Notes: generated from the sequence alone by a model not told the origin. 64,000 nucleotides of DNA from Rhizobium sp. WSM4643 (GCF_025152745.1 NZ_CP104040.1:3902501-3966500), one strand, 5' to 3'; positions 36,727 to 45,896 are shown, counted from the first letter of the stretch. Made by a program: numbers and translations.

Positions 36727-37482
36727 TTGGAAACAATCGAACGACAGGGCGGGGCCGAAAGCCGCCGCATCGAACGCCGCCCGCGCGTACGCCGCAACGT
36801 CACGGCGGCGATCGCTCAGGATATCTGTGCGGACCGCTATCCCGCAGGCTCCCCGCTGCCCCGCGAGAACGATCTCTGCGAGCTATACGGCGTCAGTCGC
36901 ACCGTCATTCGCGAATCGCTGAAAGTGCTGGAGTCGAAAGGCCTTGTCCGTGGCAAGCCGCGCATCGGAACCACCGTCTGCGACAAGGACGACTGGAATA
37001 TCCTCGACGCCGACGTGCTGGAATGGATGGGTCCCTATATCAAGGATTTCGACCTGCTCGGCTGCATCCTCGAAGCCCGCCGCACCATCGAGCCGGCAGC
37101 CGCCGAATATGCCGCCGAACGCGCCAGCGCCCAGGAGATCGCCGATCTCGACAATGCCTGGCGGCAGATGCGCGACAGCGCCCGCGACCCGGAAAGCTTC
37201 ACCGAGGCCGACGTCATGTTCCATACGGTGCTGCTCACCGCCAGCCACAATCAGGTCTTCCGCCGCCTGTCGAGCGCCATTCACGCGGCGCTGAAATATG
37301 CGTTGCATGCCTCCAATATCGGCGTCGAGAACCGCGAGGACGCGGTGCTCGTTCATGGCCAACTGGTCGAGGCCCTGCGCATGCGTGACAAGGCGGGCGC
37401 CCGCGAATGTGCCAACCGCATGCTCGATCTTGCGGTGCGCGATCTTGCCGCCGCCGAAAAAGCGATCGGCAGAACGAAATGA
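36727..37482 (+). CDS. GntR-family (FadR/FCD subfamily) regulator, DgoR-like
   Basis: A 251-residue protein starting at TTG 36727, with GGAGAGGTGAA directly upstream; no ATG is available near the domain start. The winged helix-turn-helix is at about 20-85 ([20 protein letters not shown]) and the all-helical FCD ligand domain fills 95-240 with its conserved acidic and histidine residues. It is followed by galactonate dehydratase in the same direction, an arrangement seen in dgo loci, so galactonate or a related acid is a likely effector. Confidence 0.87.
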   Translation: METIERQGGAESRRIERRPRVRRNVTAAIAQDICADRYPAGSPLPRENDLCELYGVSRTVIRESLKVLESKGLVRGKPRIGTTVCDKDDWNILDADVLEWMGPYIKDFDLLGCILEARRTIEPAAAEYAAERASAQEIADLDNAWRQMRDSARDPESFTEADVMFHTVLLTASHNQVFRRLSSAIHAALKYALHASNIGVENREDAVLVHGQLVEALRMRDKAGARECANRMLDLAVRDLAAAEKAIGRTK

Positions 37483-37549
37483 CCGATCACGACAAATCTG
37501 CGGACGCGCCGCCGATCGCAAAACCCGGGAAGAGACTGAAAGAACAGCG

Positions 37550-38698
37550 ATGAAGATCACCAAACTCACCACCTATATCGTTCCTCCGCGCTGGCTGTTT
37601 TTGAAGGTCGAGACCGACGAAGGCATCGTCGGCTGGGGCGAACCGGTCGTCGAAGGCCGCGCACTCACGGTTCAGGCCGCCGTCCATGAGCTGGAAGACT
37701 ACCTGATCGGCAAGGATCCTTTCCTGATCGAGGACCACTGGACCGTGATGTATCGCGGCGGCTTCTATCGCGGCGGCGCCGTCCACATGAGTGCAATCTC
37801 GGGCATCGACCAGGCGCTGTGGGACATCAAGGGCAAAGCGCTCGGCCAGCCGATCCATTCCCTGCTCGGCGGCCAGCTCCGTGATCGCATCAAGGTCTAT
37901 TCCTGGATCGGCGGCGACCGTCCCTCGGATGTCGCCAACAATGCCAAGGAAGTGGTTGCCCGCGGTTTCAAGGCGATCAAGCTCAACGGCTGCGAGGAAA
38001 TGCAGATCGTCGACACCAACGAGAAGGTGGAGAAAGCAGTCGAGACCATTGCCGCCATCCGTGAGGCAATCGGCCCGCATATCGGCATCGGCGTCGATTT
38101 CCACGGCCGCGTCCACAAGCCGATGGCGAAGGTTCTCGCCAAGGAGCTCGATCCCTACAAGCTGATGTTCATCGAAGAGCCGGTGCTTTCCGAAAACAAG
38201 GAAGCGCTGCGTGATATCGTCAATCATACCTCGACGCCGATCGCACTCGGCGAGCGGCTCTTTTCGCGCTGGGACTTCAAGCAGGTTCTGTCCGACGGCT
38301 ATGTCGACATTATCCAGCCGGATCTCTCCCATGCCGGCGGCATCACCGAATGCCGCAAGATCGCGGCGATGGCCGAGGCCTATGACGTGGCGCTGGCGCC
38401 GCATTGCCCGCTGGGCCCGATCGCGCTCGCCGCTTGCCTGCAGGTCGATGCCGTCAGCTACAATGCCTTCATCCAGGAACAGAGTCTCGGCATCCACTAC
38501 AACAAGGGCAACGACATCCTCGACTACATCTCCAACAAGGAGGTGTTCCACTATGCCGATGGTTTCGTCTCGATCCCGCAGGGTCCGGGTCTCGGCATCG
38601 AGGTCGACGAAGCCTATGTCATCGAGCGCGCGAGGGAAGGCCATCGTTGGCGCAACCCGATCTGGCGACACGCCGACGGCAGCTTCGCCGAGTGGTGA
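37550..38698 (+). CDS. dgoD: D-galactonate dehydratase
   Basis: A 382-residue enolase-superfamily enzyme, the same length as E. coli DgoD. It converts D-galactonate to 2-keto-3-deoxygalactonate. The metal ligands D183, E209 (IEEP) and E235 (LGERL) and the catalytic H185 (DFHGRVH) and H285 (APHCPLGP) are all in place. It is cotranscribed with the GntR gene (67-bp gap) and ends in a terminator at 38761. The kinase and aldolase for the next two steps (dgoK, dgoA) are not in the window. Confidence 0.93.
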   Translation: MKITKLTTYIVPPRWLFLKVETDEGIVGWGEPVVEGRALTVQAAVHELEDYLIGKDPFLIEDHWTVMYRGGFYRGGAVHMSAISGIDQALWDIKGKALGQPIHSLLGGQLRDRIKVYSWIGGDRPSDVANNAKEVVARGFKAIKLNGCEEMQIVDTNEKVEKAVETIAAIREAIGPHIGIGVDFHGRVHKPMAKVLAKELDPYKLMFIEEPVLSENKEALRDIVNHTSTPIALGERLFSRWDFKQVLSDGYVDIIQPDLSHAGGITECRKIAAMAEAYDVALAPHCPLGPIALAACLQVDAVSYNAFIQEQSLGIHYNKGNDILDYISNKEVFHYADGFVSIPQGPGLGIEVDEAYVIERAREGHRWRNPIWRHADGSFAEW

Positions 38699-38702
38699 GA
38701 GC

Positions 38703-38755
38703 GCATAACCCCGAAAATCGGAACCGATTTTCGGAAAGAATTGTGCAATTCAAAG
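38703..38755. repeat. Dispersed palindromic repeat, copy E (variant)
   Basis: The core CCGAAAATCGG/CCGATTTTCGG (38711-38734) is a perfect 11-bp palindrome, flanked by GCGCATAAC..TTGTGCAATT. It is a diverged relative of the other copies. Confidence 0.6.
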
Positions 38756-38760
38756 TGATA

Positions 38761-38783
38761 GGGTCGCGCAAGCGGCCCTTTTT
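38761..38783 (+). terminator. Rho-independent terminator after dgoD
   Basis: GGGTCGC (38761-38767) pairs with GCGGCCC (38772-38778) around GCAA, with one T-G pair, and is followed by TTTTT. Confidence 0.75.
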
Positions 38784-38849
38784 CATTGCTCGTGTCGGAT
38801 ATCGCGTGTCTCGTCCGTCATAGTGGAAGCTCAAAGAGGAGATTTCAAA

Positions 38850-39245
38850 ATGGCCAGAGCAATCGCAATCATCGTCGCCCGCATCATCTTCAGCTTCGTC
38901 TTCTTCATGGCGGCCGGCTTCAAGTTCGCCGATATCGGCGCGACGGCGGGCTATATCGCCGCAGCCGGCATTCCGATGGCGACATTCCTTGCCTGGGTCG
39001 CCGCCTTCTTCGAGATCGCGCTGGCGCTCGCTTTCATATCAGGGGCCTTCTTCACCGAGGCCAGCCTGCTCGCAGGCATCTATGTGATCTTCCTCGCTTT
39101 CGCTTTCCACGGCCCATCCCATTGGCAGCAGAACCAGGCCGAATTCGGCTTCTTCATCGATCACTTTACCTTCCTCGCCGGCCTGCTCTTTGCCGCCGTC
39201 CATGGACCGGAAAAATGGGCCTTGAAGCAAACGCTTCTCAGGTAA
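38850..39245 (+). CDS. DoxX-family membrane protein
   Basis: A 131-residue protein with four membrane segments and the DoxX layout: IARIIFSFVFFMAAGFKF-like first segment, AGIPMATFLAWVAAFFEIAL second, a polar HGPSHWQQ stretch, then FTFLAGLLFAAVHGPEKW. Function is generally unknown, though some relatives take part in redox or thiosulfate metabolism. GAGGA lies upstream of the ATG at 38850. An SDR gene follows 83 bases downstream on the same strand. Confidence 0.85.
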   Translation: MARAIAIIVARIIFSFVFFMAAGFKFADIGATAGYIAAAGIPMATFLAWVAAFFEIALALAFISGAFFTEASLLAGIYVIFLAFAFHGPSHWQQNQAEFGFFIDHFTFLAGLLFAAVHGPEKWALKQTLLR

Positions 39246-39328
39246 CCGGGACGACCTGCTCTCTTCTGGAACCAAGAGCCGTGCCGAACAGTTGGCATAT
39301 CGGCAAAACGGCAAGGAGAGCCCCGCCC

Positions 39329-40108
39329 ATGGAGCTGAAGGGAAAGATCGCATTGGTGACAGGCGCCGGTTCCGGCATCGGCAAAGCGGCGGCGTTGCGG
39401 CTTGCCGCCGAGGGTGCAAGGGTCGCAGCATTGAGCCGCACCGCTGACGAGGTCGAAAAGACCCGCGCCGAAATCGAGGCCGGCGGCGGCGAGTCGATCG
39501 CTTTGACGGCAGATACCAGCGACGAAGCTCAAATGCGGGGCGCCGTCGCGCAACTGACCGACACCTTCGGCGGCCTCGACATCGTTGTCGCCAATGCTGG
39601 GATCAACGGCGTCTGGGCGCCGATCGACGATCTGAAGCCGGAAGAATGGGACAAGACCATCGCCGTCAATCTGCGCGGCACCTACCTGACCCTGCATCTG
39701 ACGGTTCCGCATCTGAAGCGGCACGGCGGTTCGATCATCGTCGTCTCCTCGATCAACGGCACCCGAACCTTCACCACGCCGGGCGCCACCGCCTACACCG
39801 CAACCAAGGCAGGCCAGGTCGCCATGGCCCAGCAGCTCGCCCTCGAACTCGGCCGGCACGGCATTCGCGTCAATGCCGTCTGCCCGGGCGAGATCGACAC
39901 CAATATCAGCGCCAATACCGACAGCCGTCATCGCGAGGAGACGGAGGTTCCGGTCATCTGGCCGCAGGGGGATATTCCGATCGCCGGCGGCAAGGCAGGC
40001 AAGAGCGAGGATGTTGCCGAAGCCATCCTCTTTCTCGCATCCGAACGCGCCCGACATATCACCGGTACGCCGATCTGGATCGACGGTGGCCAGGGCCTGT
40101 TGCGATAG
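39329..40108 (+). CDS. Short-chain dehydrogenase/reductase
   Basis: A 259-residue SDR starting at 39329 behind AAGGAGAG. The cofactor motif is TGAGSGIGKAAA, the NAG motif VANAGINGVW, the catalytic serine lies in VVSSINGT and the YxxxK in YTATKAGQVAMA; it ends with PIWIDGGQGLLR. The SRTADE after the second strand favours NADP. It may belong to the galactose/galactonate set but could equally act on an unrelated alcohol. The reading frame is open far upstream through the DoxX gene, which is not coding in this frame. Confidence 0.85.
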   Translation: MELKGKIALVTGAGSGIGKAAALRLAAEGARVAALSRTADEVEKTRAEIEAGGGESIALTADTSDEAQMRGAVAQLTDTFGGLDIVVANAGINGVWAPIDDLKPEEWDKTIAVNLRGTYLTLHLTVPHLKRHGGSIIVVSSINGTRTFTTPGATAYTATKAGQVAMAQQLALELGRHGIRVNAVCPGEIDTNISANTDSRHREETEVPVIWPQGDIPIAGGKAGKSEDVAEAILFLASERARHITGTPIWIDGGQGLLR

Positions 40109-40125
40109 CCCTTGCAGTCAGGAAC

Positions 40126-41343
40126 TCAGCCGTTCAGCCGGGCGCTGTCGAGAGTATACAGTTCTTGCGCGCGCTGCACGCCGCGCAACACATAGCGCCC
40201 GATGCAGGCGAGTGATGTGCGTTCCTCCTCTGGTATCGCTGCGGCGAAATCGGAGGACATCAAGACGTTGAGATCGACCGAGCGGCAGATCGAGGCGATG
40301 CGGCTGACCTCGTTGACGGCAGGTCCGATGACGGTGAAATCCAACCGGTCCTGGCTGCCGATATTGCCGTAAAAGACGTCACCGATATGCAGGCCGATAT
40401 AGACGTCGGTCGTCGCCCGGCCGTCGGTCGCACGCACGGCATTCAGCGTGGTGAGCTTTTCCCGCAGCAACGATTCGGCGCTCAGCGCCGCACGACATGT
40501 CTCCGCCGGCACCGCACCCTTGAAGATAGCGAGCACACCGTCGCCGATCAGCTTCAGCACGTTGCCCCCGGACTCGTGGATCGCCGTGATCACCGCCTCG
40601 CTATAGTCGTTAAGCAGCGGGATGATCTCCTCCGGCGGCACGCTGTCGGAGATCTTGGTGTAGTTCAGCAGGTCGGAAAACCAGAGTGCCGCGGAAATCC
40701 GCTCCGATTTGCCGCGGCTGATCTTGCCTTCCATCACCTGGCGCGCGGCGTCCTCGCCGAGATAGACCTCGGCGATGGTGCGGGCGATACGCCCGAGCGC
40801 GATACATTTGATCGCCAGCCCCAGCACCGGCACCAGCTTGCGCAGGATGGCGAGGTCGTGATCGGAAAAGCCCTGAGGATGTTTCGTCGCGAAATGCGAG
40901 AAGAAGCAATCCATCTCGCCGATCGTGCCGGCCTCGGAAAAACGATGCATCATCGCCACGAAATCCGTGTGACCGGCTTCAGCGATCGTATCGAGCATGG
41001 AGAAATCGATCGGATCGCCGAAGCCGAGACGCCGGCGTATCTCCCGCTCGTTGCGAGACCAAAGATGATAGAAGGCCGAACGCTGCCAGTTCGACGCCGC
41101 CTCCCCCGAGATCGTCGGACCATATTCGAATTCGGTCTGGACTTCCTCGACGCTGTCCCAGCGGAAGGCGCGGCCCTCATGCACCGGATGCAGCGTATCC
41201 ATCAACGCCAGACCGCGATCGAGCGGCAGGCCGGCATCCCGGCAAGCCGCGCAGAAACCGGTCATGAGCTCGGCCTCTGAAGCGCCTTTCAGTCCCTGCT
41301 CCGTGATCCAGGCTGCAATCGTGCTGACGTCGCTGTAGTCCAT
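40126..41343 (-). CDS. Class III adenylate/guanylate cyclase with N-terminal sensory domain
   Basis: A 405-residue soluble cyclase. The catalytic domain covers about 215-385, with metal aspartates in WFSDLLNYTK and GDGVLAIFKG and the C-terminal DFTVIGPAVNEVSRIAS block. The N-terminal 190 residues form a conserved GAF-like domain of unknown ligand. It is similar in layout to the cyclase at 56010-57242, so the two are paralogues. The ATG at 41343 has GAGGTGAG upstream; an earlier ATG at 41388 has none. cAMP is the usual product of this alphaproteobacterial group, but the nucleotide preference is not settled here. Confidence 0.88.
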   Translation of the reverse strand: MDYSDVSTIAAWITEQGLKGASEAELMTGFCAACRDAGLPLDRGLALMDTLHPVHEGRAFRWDSVEEVQTEFEYGPTISGEAASNWQRSAFYHLWSRNEREIRRRLGFGDPIDFSMLDTIAEAGHTDFVAMMHRFSEAGTIGEMDCFFSHFATKHPQGFSDHDLAILRKLVPVLGLAIKCIALGRIARTIAEVYLGEDAARQVMEGKISRGKSERISAALWFSDLLNYTKISDSVPPEEIIPLLNDYSEAVITAIHESGGNVLKLIGDGVLAIFKGAVPAETCRAALSAESLLREKLTTLNAVRATDGRATTDVYIGLHIGDVFYGNIGSQDRLDFTVIGPAVNEVSRIASICRSVDLNVLMSSDFAAAIPEEERTSLACIGRYVLRGVQRAQELYTLDSARLNG

Positions 41344-41348
41344 GCTGC

Positions 41349-42434
41349 TCACCTCACTCGTGTCAAAGCTGTAGCCCGAATTCGGCATCGAAGGAAAGTC
41401 AATTGGCTCAATCGGCCGCGGGCATATTGTAGGGCGTGACGATTTCGACTGATGAAAGCGAAGGCGTAAGCGCGCGCGGCAAGGCAGTCGCCCGGCTCAT
41501 GATCGCCCGGAAGGCCGAAACGCGCATCGGTTCTGAGATCATGATGCAGCACGAAGCCGATCCGACGCGCAGCAAGCAGGGCGCGATTATCCGCGTCGAG
41601 ATCATGGGCGACGAAGACGCGGACGGGACGTTTGGCCATGTCGAAGGCCGCAAGCACCGCCCGGTTGCCGCCGCCGATCGAATAGACGGCGTTGATGGCA
41701 GGATCGGCCGCAAGCGCTGCCGCGCCAAGCGTTCCCGTCACAGCATCGGTGCCGTGCCCCTCGCTGATTTCGGTAATGCCGATGTCGGGATAACGGGCGC
41801 GGATGGCGCGGCGAAAGCCGATTTCGCGCTCCTCCTCGCCACGGAACCGCCCACTCGACAGCGTCACCAGCACCTTGCCACCATCACTCCCGAGAAATTC
41901 GCCGATTAGATAGGCGGCGGTCTCTCCCGCCGCCCGGTTGTCGGCGCAGGCATAGGCGATGCGTGCCGAATTCGGCAGGTCGGTCACCAGCGTCACGACG
42001 GGAATGCCGGCCGCATCCGCCCGCGCAACGGCGGCAGCCACCTCGGTAACATCAGGCGCCTTGAGCACGATGCCGTGCGTGCCGCGCAGCCGGATGCGAT
42101 CGAGAAGCTGCACCAGTTCGGCCGGCTTCATCACCTCGGCAAAATGGAACCGGCAGCGGAAGATGCCCGGCGGGAAGGTCGCCATCTCCGCCTCGAAGGC
42201 GTCCCGTACCGCATCGCTGAAACGCTGCGGCGTCTCCATGACGATATCGATCGCCATCATGCGACCGCTGCCCATCGCCGCGGCTTGCTGCTTCTCCAAC
42301 TCCGCGATCGCCGCCTTCACCCGCATCCCGGTCTGCCGGCGCACACCCGGCCTGCCGTTCAGCACCCGGTCGACGGTCGCCGTGCTGAGCCCTGCCTGGA
42401 AGGCGATATCCTTGACGAGAAAGAGGTGTGCCAT
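41349..42434 (-). CDS. LacI-family regulator, probably frameshifted near the 3' end
   Basis: The N terminus is a LacI helix-turn-helix (VKDIAFQAGLSTATVDRVLN) and the ligand domain follows (YSIGGGNRAVLAAF, VFVAHDLDADN). As read, the frame passes into an atypical arginine-rich tail and runs to 41349, up against the cyclase start. From about 41526 the +1 frame instead gives a normal LacI tail (MRVSAFRAIMSRATALP, then VEIVTPYNMPAAD) ending at 41408. Restoring AT in GATGCG to GATATGCG would join them, so a 2-base loss is likely. Divergent from the dioxygenase-SDR-lactonase operon, its probable target. Either a mutation or a base-calling error. Confidence 0.8.
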   Translation of the reverse strand: MAHLFLVKDIAFQAGLSTATVDRVLNGRPGVRRQTGMRVKAAIAELEKQQAAAMGSGRMMAIDIVMETPQRFSDAVRDAFEAEMATFPPGIFRCRFHFAEVMKPAELVQLLDRIRLRGTHGIVLKAPDVTEVAAAVARADAAGIPVVTLVTDLPNSARIAYACADNRAAGETAAYLIGEFLGSDGGKVLVTLSSGRFRGEEEREIGFRRAIRARYPDIGITEISEGHGTDAVTGTLGAAALAADPAINAVYSIGGGNRAVLAAFDMAKRPVRVFVAHDLDADNRALLAARRIGFVLHHDLRTDARFGLPGDHEPGDCLAARAYAFAFISRNRHALQYARGRLSQLTFLRCRIRATALTRVR

Positions 42435-42529
42435 GCGACCGGCCTGATGGTTTTTTGATGGATTTCTGATCTATATCACCTGGCATCGCGGCGTATAGTG
42501 CCTCCATTGGAACGAGGGAGGAGCCCGCC

Positions 42530-43717
42530 ATGAAGACCGACAACCAGCAGAAACTGCGCGCCGACCGCGTCTGGCTGAGCGAAGACGCCTGCGATCTCGA
42601 TGAGTTTCGCGCGCTTGCAGAAAAGACGACGGCACTTGCCGATTACCCCTCGGCGTCTGCAGTCGAAAAAAACGTGCTGATCTATGACAGCCGCAAGGTC
42701 ATGATGGCGGCCGCAACGCCAGAAGGCCGACGCGCCGTGCTAGCCGAAATCTGCGACGCCTTGGGCGAGGGTCCTGGTGTCGTCGTGTTCAAACGCGCCT
42801 ACGAAGACACCGGCATCATCGACCGCGCCAGCACGATCTTCGATGCGATCATCGAGGAACAACATCGCACCTCAACCGGCGGCGGCGATCACTTCGCCAA
42901 GCCCGGTGCCAACGACCGTATCTGGAACTCGCTGGAAAAACATTGCCTCGCCGATCCGGCAAATTTTGCTGAATATTACGGCAACGCCATTATCGCGCTG
43001 GCCAGCGAAGCCTGGCTCGGTCCGAGCTACCAGATGACGGCGCAGGTCAATCGCGTCAATCCGGGCGGCGCAGCGCAGGCGGCGCATCGCGACTACCATC
43101 TCGGCTTTCAGTCCTCAAAGGTGATCGAGCAGTTCCCGGCACATGTGCATCGGCTCTCGCCGGTGCTGACATTGCAGGGTGCGGTCGCCCATTGCGATAT
43201 GCCGCTCGAAAGCGGTCCGACACTCTTCCTGCCGCACAGTCAGACCTATGTACCGGGCTATCTCGCGCTGAAGCGGCAGGAGTTCCGGGATTATTTCGAG
43301 ACCAACCATGTCCAGCTGCCGCTCGAAAAAGGTGACGTCGTCTTCTTCAATCCCGCCCTCTTCCATGCCGCCGGCACCAACCACTCGGCCGATATCAAAC
43401 GTGTCGCCAATCTCCTTCAGATCTCCTCCGCCTTCGGCCGGGCAATGGAAACCGTCAACCGCGAGAGGATGAGCGCCAGGCTGTTTCCCGCCTTGAAGGC
43501 CTTGCAGGGAAGGCTCTCACCTGACGAAATTGCCAACGCCGTCGCCGCCTGCTCCGAGGGCTACTCCTTCCCGACCAACCTCGACCGCGACCCGCCGCTC
43601 GGCGGGCTGGCGCCGAAGACACAGGCGCAGCTGATGCATGAGGCGCTAAAGGAAGGCTGGAGCGCTGAAGTATTTGCGGCAGCACTTGCCGAGCAGACCA
43701 GCAAGAAGTTGAGCTAA
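42530..43717 (+). CDS. Phytanoyl-CoA dioxygenase (PhyH)-family Fe(II)/2-oxoglutarate enzyme
   Basis: A 395-residue protein with the PhyH fold. The iron-binding H-x-D is in AAHRDYHLGF and the distal histidine in NPALFHAAGTNHS, with the 2-oxoglutarate arginine likely in IKRVANLLQ. GGGAGGAG precedes the ATG at 42530. First gene of a three-gene operon with an SDR and a SMP-30-type lactonase, divergent from a LacI regulator. In that company it probably hydroxylates or opens an unusual sugar, cyclitol or glycoside; the substrate is unknown. Confidence 0.85.
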   Translation: MKTDNQQKLRADRVWLSEDACDLDEFRALAEKTTALADYPSASAVEKNVLIYDSRKVMMAAATPEGRRAVLAEICDALGEGPGVVVFKRAYEDTGIIDRASTIFDAIIEEQHRTSTGGGDHFAKPGANDRIWNSLEKHCLADPANFAEYYGNAIIALASEAWLGPSYQMTAQVNRVNPGGAAQAAHRDYHLGFQSSKVIEQFPAHVHRLSPVLTLQGAVAHCDMPLESGPTLFLPHSQTYVPGYLALKRQEFRDYFETNHVQLPLEKGDVVFFNPALFHAAGTNHSADIKRVANLLQISSAFGRAMETVNRERMSARLFPALKALQGRLSPDEIANAVAACSEGYSFPTNLDRDPPLGGLAPKTQAQLMHEALKEGWSAEVFAAALAEQTSKKLS

Positions 43718-43734
43718 CTTGGGAGGCTGGAGCC

Positions 43735-43785
43735 CCCTTGTATCCGCCCTACGGCACCTTCTCCCTGAGGGGAGAAGGGGAAATC
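43735..43785. repeat. Rhizobial intergenic palindrome (half element)
   Basis: GGCACCTTCTCCCTGAGGGGAGAAGG contains perfect 8-bp arms (43757-43764 and 43771-43778) and resembles the longer element at 58355-58467. It lies between the dioxygenase and SDR genes of one operon. Confidence 0.6.
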
Positions 43786-43881
43786 GAGACGTTGCCGCGA
43801 ATCTCTTCTCATCCGCACGGACATAACAGCCTCCCGAACCGGCGGGAGGCCACGCAAATCAATTACACATGGAGGAACCAC

Positions 43882-44703
43882 ATGAGCACAGACCACGGCC
43901 GCCTCGACGGCAAGATCGCCATCGTCACCGGCGGCACGCAAGGATTGGGCGCAACCATTGCCCGTCTCTTCGCCGAACGCGGCGCGGAAGGCATCGTTAT
44001 CTGCGGCCGCAACGAAGCCAAGGGCAAAGCGAAGGCGGCGGAAATTTCGGCTGCGACCGGCGCCAGGATCGTCTACGTCAAAGCCGACCTCGGCAAGGTC
44101 GAGGATGCACAGAATGTCGTGCGCGCCTGTGACGAGACCTTCGGCCGCGTCGACGCGCTGGTCAACGCCGCCGCCATCACCGATCGCGGCACCATCCTCG
44201 ATACCAGCCCGGAGCTCTTCGACGCCATGTTCGCCGTCAATGTTCGCGCGCCGTTTTTCCTGATGCAGGAGGCGGTGAAGGTCATGCGCCGCGAAAACAT
44301 CAAGGGTACGGTCGTCAATATCGGCTCGATGTCGGCCAAAGCCGGCCAACCCTTCATCGCCGCCTATTGCGCCTCCAAGGGCGCGCTGGAAACGCTGACG
44401 AAGAACACCGCCTACGCGCTCCTGCGCAACCGCATCCGCGTCAACGGTCTGAACATCGGCTGGATGGCCTCCGAAGGCGAGGACCGGATCCAGCGTGAAT
44501 ATCACGATGCCCCCGCCGACTGGCTGGAGAAGGCGGCGGCAAGCCAGCCCTTCGGCCGCCTCGTCGATCCGAACGAGGTGGCGCGCGCCTGCGCTTACCT
44601 GTCGTCTTCCGAATCCGGCCTGATGACCGGCTCGGTCATCTGTTTCGACCAGTCGATTTGGGGCGCTTACGACGGCTCGCCGCATCCGGTCGCGGCGCTC
44701 TGA
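43882..44703 (+). CDS. Short-chain dehydrogenase/reductase of the dioxygenase operon
   Basis: A 273-residue SDR. The cofactor motif is TGGTQGLGATIA, NAAAITDRG replaces the usual NNAG, the serine lies in NIGSMSAK and the YxxxK in YCASKGALETLT. The C terminus is longer than usual and ends YDGSPHPVAAL. GGAGGAACCAC precedes the ATG at 43882. Its place between the dioxygenase and the lactonase suggests that it oxidises a sugar-like alcohol to a lactone, which the next enzyme would open. Confidence 0.85.
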   Translation: MSTDHGRLDGKIAIVTGGTQGLGATIARLFAERGAEGIVICGRNEAKGKAKAAEISAATGARIVYVKADLGKVEDAQNVVRACDETFGRVDALVNAAAITDRGTILDTSPELFDAMFAVNVRAPFFLMQEAVKVMRRENIKGTVVNIGSMSAKAGQPFIAAYCASKGALETLTKNTAYALLRNRIRVNGLNIGWMASEGEDRIQREYHDAPADWLEKAAASQPFGRLVDPNEVARACAYLSSSESGLMTGSVICFDQSIWGAYDGSPHPVAAL

Positions 44704-44711
44704 CGAAACCG

Positions 44712-44738
44712 GAGCCCGGCATTTCCATCGCCGGGCTC
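44712..44738 (+). other. Hairpin between the SDR and lactonase genes
   Basis: GAGCCCGGC (44712-44720) and GCCGGGCTC (44730-44738) form a perfect 9-bp stem with a 9-base loop; no T-run follows. Confidence 0.55.
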
Positions 44739-44798
44739 TGGCACCTCCAGGTTTTTGCCGCTAGGAAAAGAACGGCAGCATTCAGGGAGGAAACTGGC

Positions 44799-45710
44799 AT
44801 GGGCGACAATCCGATTTATGAGATCCGCGACGAACGCTTCGGTGCAATGGTCATCGGCAGCGCCGGCCTCGAGGAGCTTTATTCCGGCTGCCGCTGGACG
44901 GAAGGCCCGGTCTGGTTTGCCGACCTGAACTGCCTTCTCTGGAGCGATATCCCGAATGAACGGATGATGCGCTGGACACCGGATGGGACCGTCTCCGTCT
45001 TCCGTTCGCCCTCCAATTACGTCAACGGCAACACCCGCGACCGGCAGGGACGGCTGGTCTCCTGCGAACATGGCGGCCGCCGCGTCACCCGCACCGAGAC
45101 GGACGGCACCATCACCGTTCTCGCCGACAGCTACCAAGGCAAACGGCTGAACTCGCCGAACGACGTCGTCGTGCACTCCGACGGCGGGGTCTGGTTCACC
45201 GATCCAACCTACGGCATCCTGTCGGATTACGAGGGCCACAAGGCCGAGCCCGAGCAGCCGACGCGCAACGTCTACCGGATCGACCCCTTAAGCGGCGCGA
45301 TCGACGCTGTCGTCGAGGATTTCATCCAACCGAACGGCCTTGCCTTCTCGCCCGATGAGACGAAGCTCTACATCGCCGACTCCGGCTCAGCAAAACATGA
45401 AGTGCCGCGCCATATCCGCGTCTTCGACGTCGTAGACGGCAGGGCGCTTGCCAACAGCCGCTATTTCTGCAGCCTAGACGTCGGCAACCCTGATGGTTTC
45501 CGCTTCGATGTCAGCGGCAATCTCTGGACGAGCGCGTCCGACGGCGTACACTGCTTTTCGCCGGACGGCACCCTGCTCGGCAAGATCAGGGTGCCGCAGA
45601 CGGTGTCCAACCTCACCTTCGGCGGCCCCAAGAAAAACCGGCTCTTCATCACCGCGACGCGCTCGGTCTATTCGATTTACATCAAAACGACCGGCGCACA
45701 ATATCCGTGA
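44799..45710 (+). CDS. SMP-30/gluconolactonase-like protein
   Basis: A 303-residue six-bladed beta-propeller of the SMP-30/LRE family. Metal-site residues are visible in RWTEGPVWF (glutamate), NSPNDVVVH (asparagine) and FIQPNGLAFSPDE (asparagine), with the catalytic aspartate in LDVGNPDGFRFD. Such enzymes hydrolyse sugar lactones to acids. CAGGGAGG precedes the ATG at 44799. Third gene of the operon; it would act on the product of the SDR encoded upstream. Confidence 0.88.
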   Translation: MGDNPIYEIRDERFGAMVIGSAGLEELYSGCRWTEGPVWFADLNCLLWSDIPNERMMRWTPDGTVSVFRSPSNYVNGNTRDRQGRLVSCEHGGRRVTRTETDGTITVLADSYQGKRLNSPNDVVVHSDGGVWFTDPTYGILSDYEGHKAEPEQPTRNVYRIDPLSGAIDAVVEDFIQPNGLAFSPDETKLYIADSGSAKHEVPRHIRVFDVVDGRALANSRYFCSLDVGNPDGFRFDVSGNLWTSASDGVHCFSPDGTLLGKIRVPQTVSNLTFGGPKKNRLFITATRSVYSIYIKTTGAQYP

Positions 45711-45770
45711 GGATCAGGGCGCCGGCTTCAAGATCGCCGTTCCGGGATGACGAGTTCCGTAAAAAAAGCT

Positions 45771-45861
45771 AAAGCGCGTCACACGAATGAGATTCGATGT
45801 GCGCGCCTCAGAGCCTGATGCCGAAACTTGTGAGCGGTTTTCTGACCGCATCCGGTTCTGG
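45771..45861. repeat. Composite of two dispersed palindromes, copy F
   Basis: AAAGCGCGTCACACGAATGAGATTCGATGTGCGCGC (45774 onward) is one palindromic unit. It is followed by CTGATGCCGAAACTTGTGAGCGGTTTTCTGACCGCATC, a relative of copies A and D. Together they occupy half of the gap between the lactonase and GH2 genes. Confidence 0.65.
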
Positions 45862-45896
45862 TGGCGAGCATATCGATTGCATCAAGGAGGAATATT

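Noticed and set aside
38786..39328. Apparent N-terminal extension joining the SDR frame to the DoxX region
   Set aside because: The upstream part overlaps the DoxX gene in another frame and is not SDR-like; the ATG at 39329 has its own AAGGAGAG.
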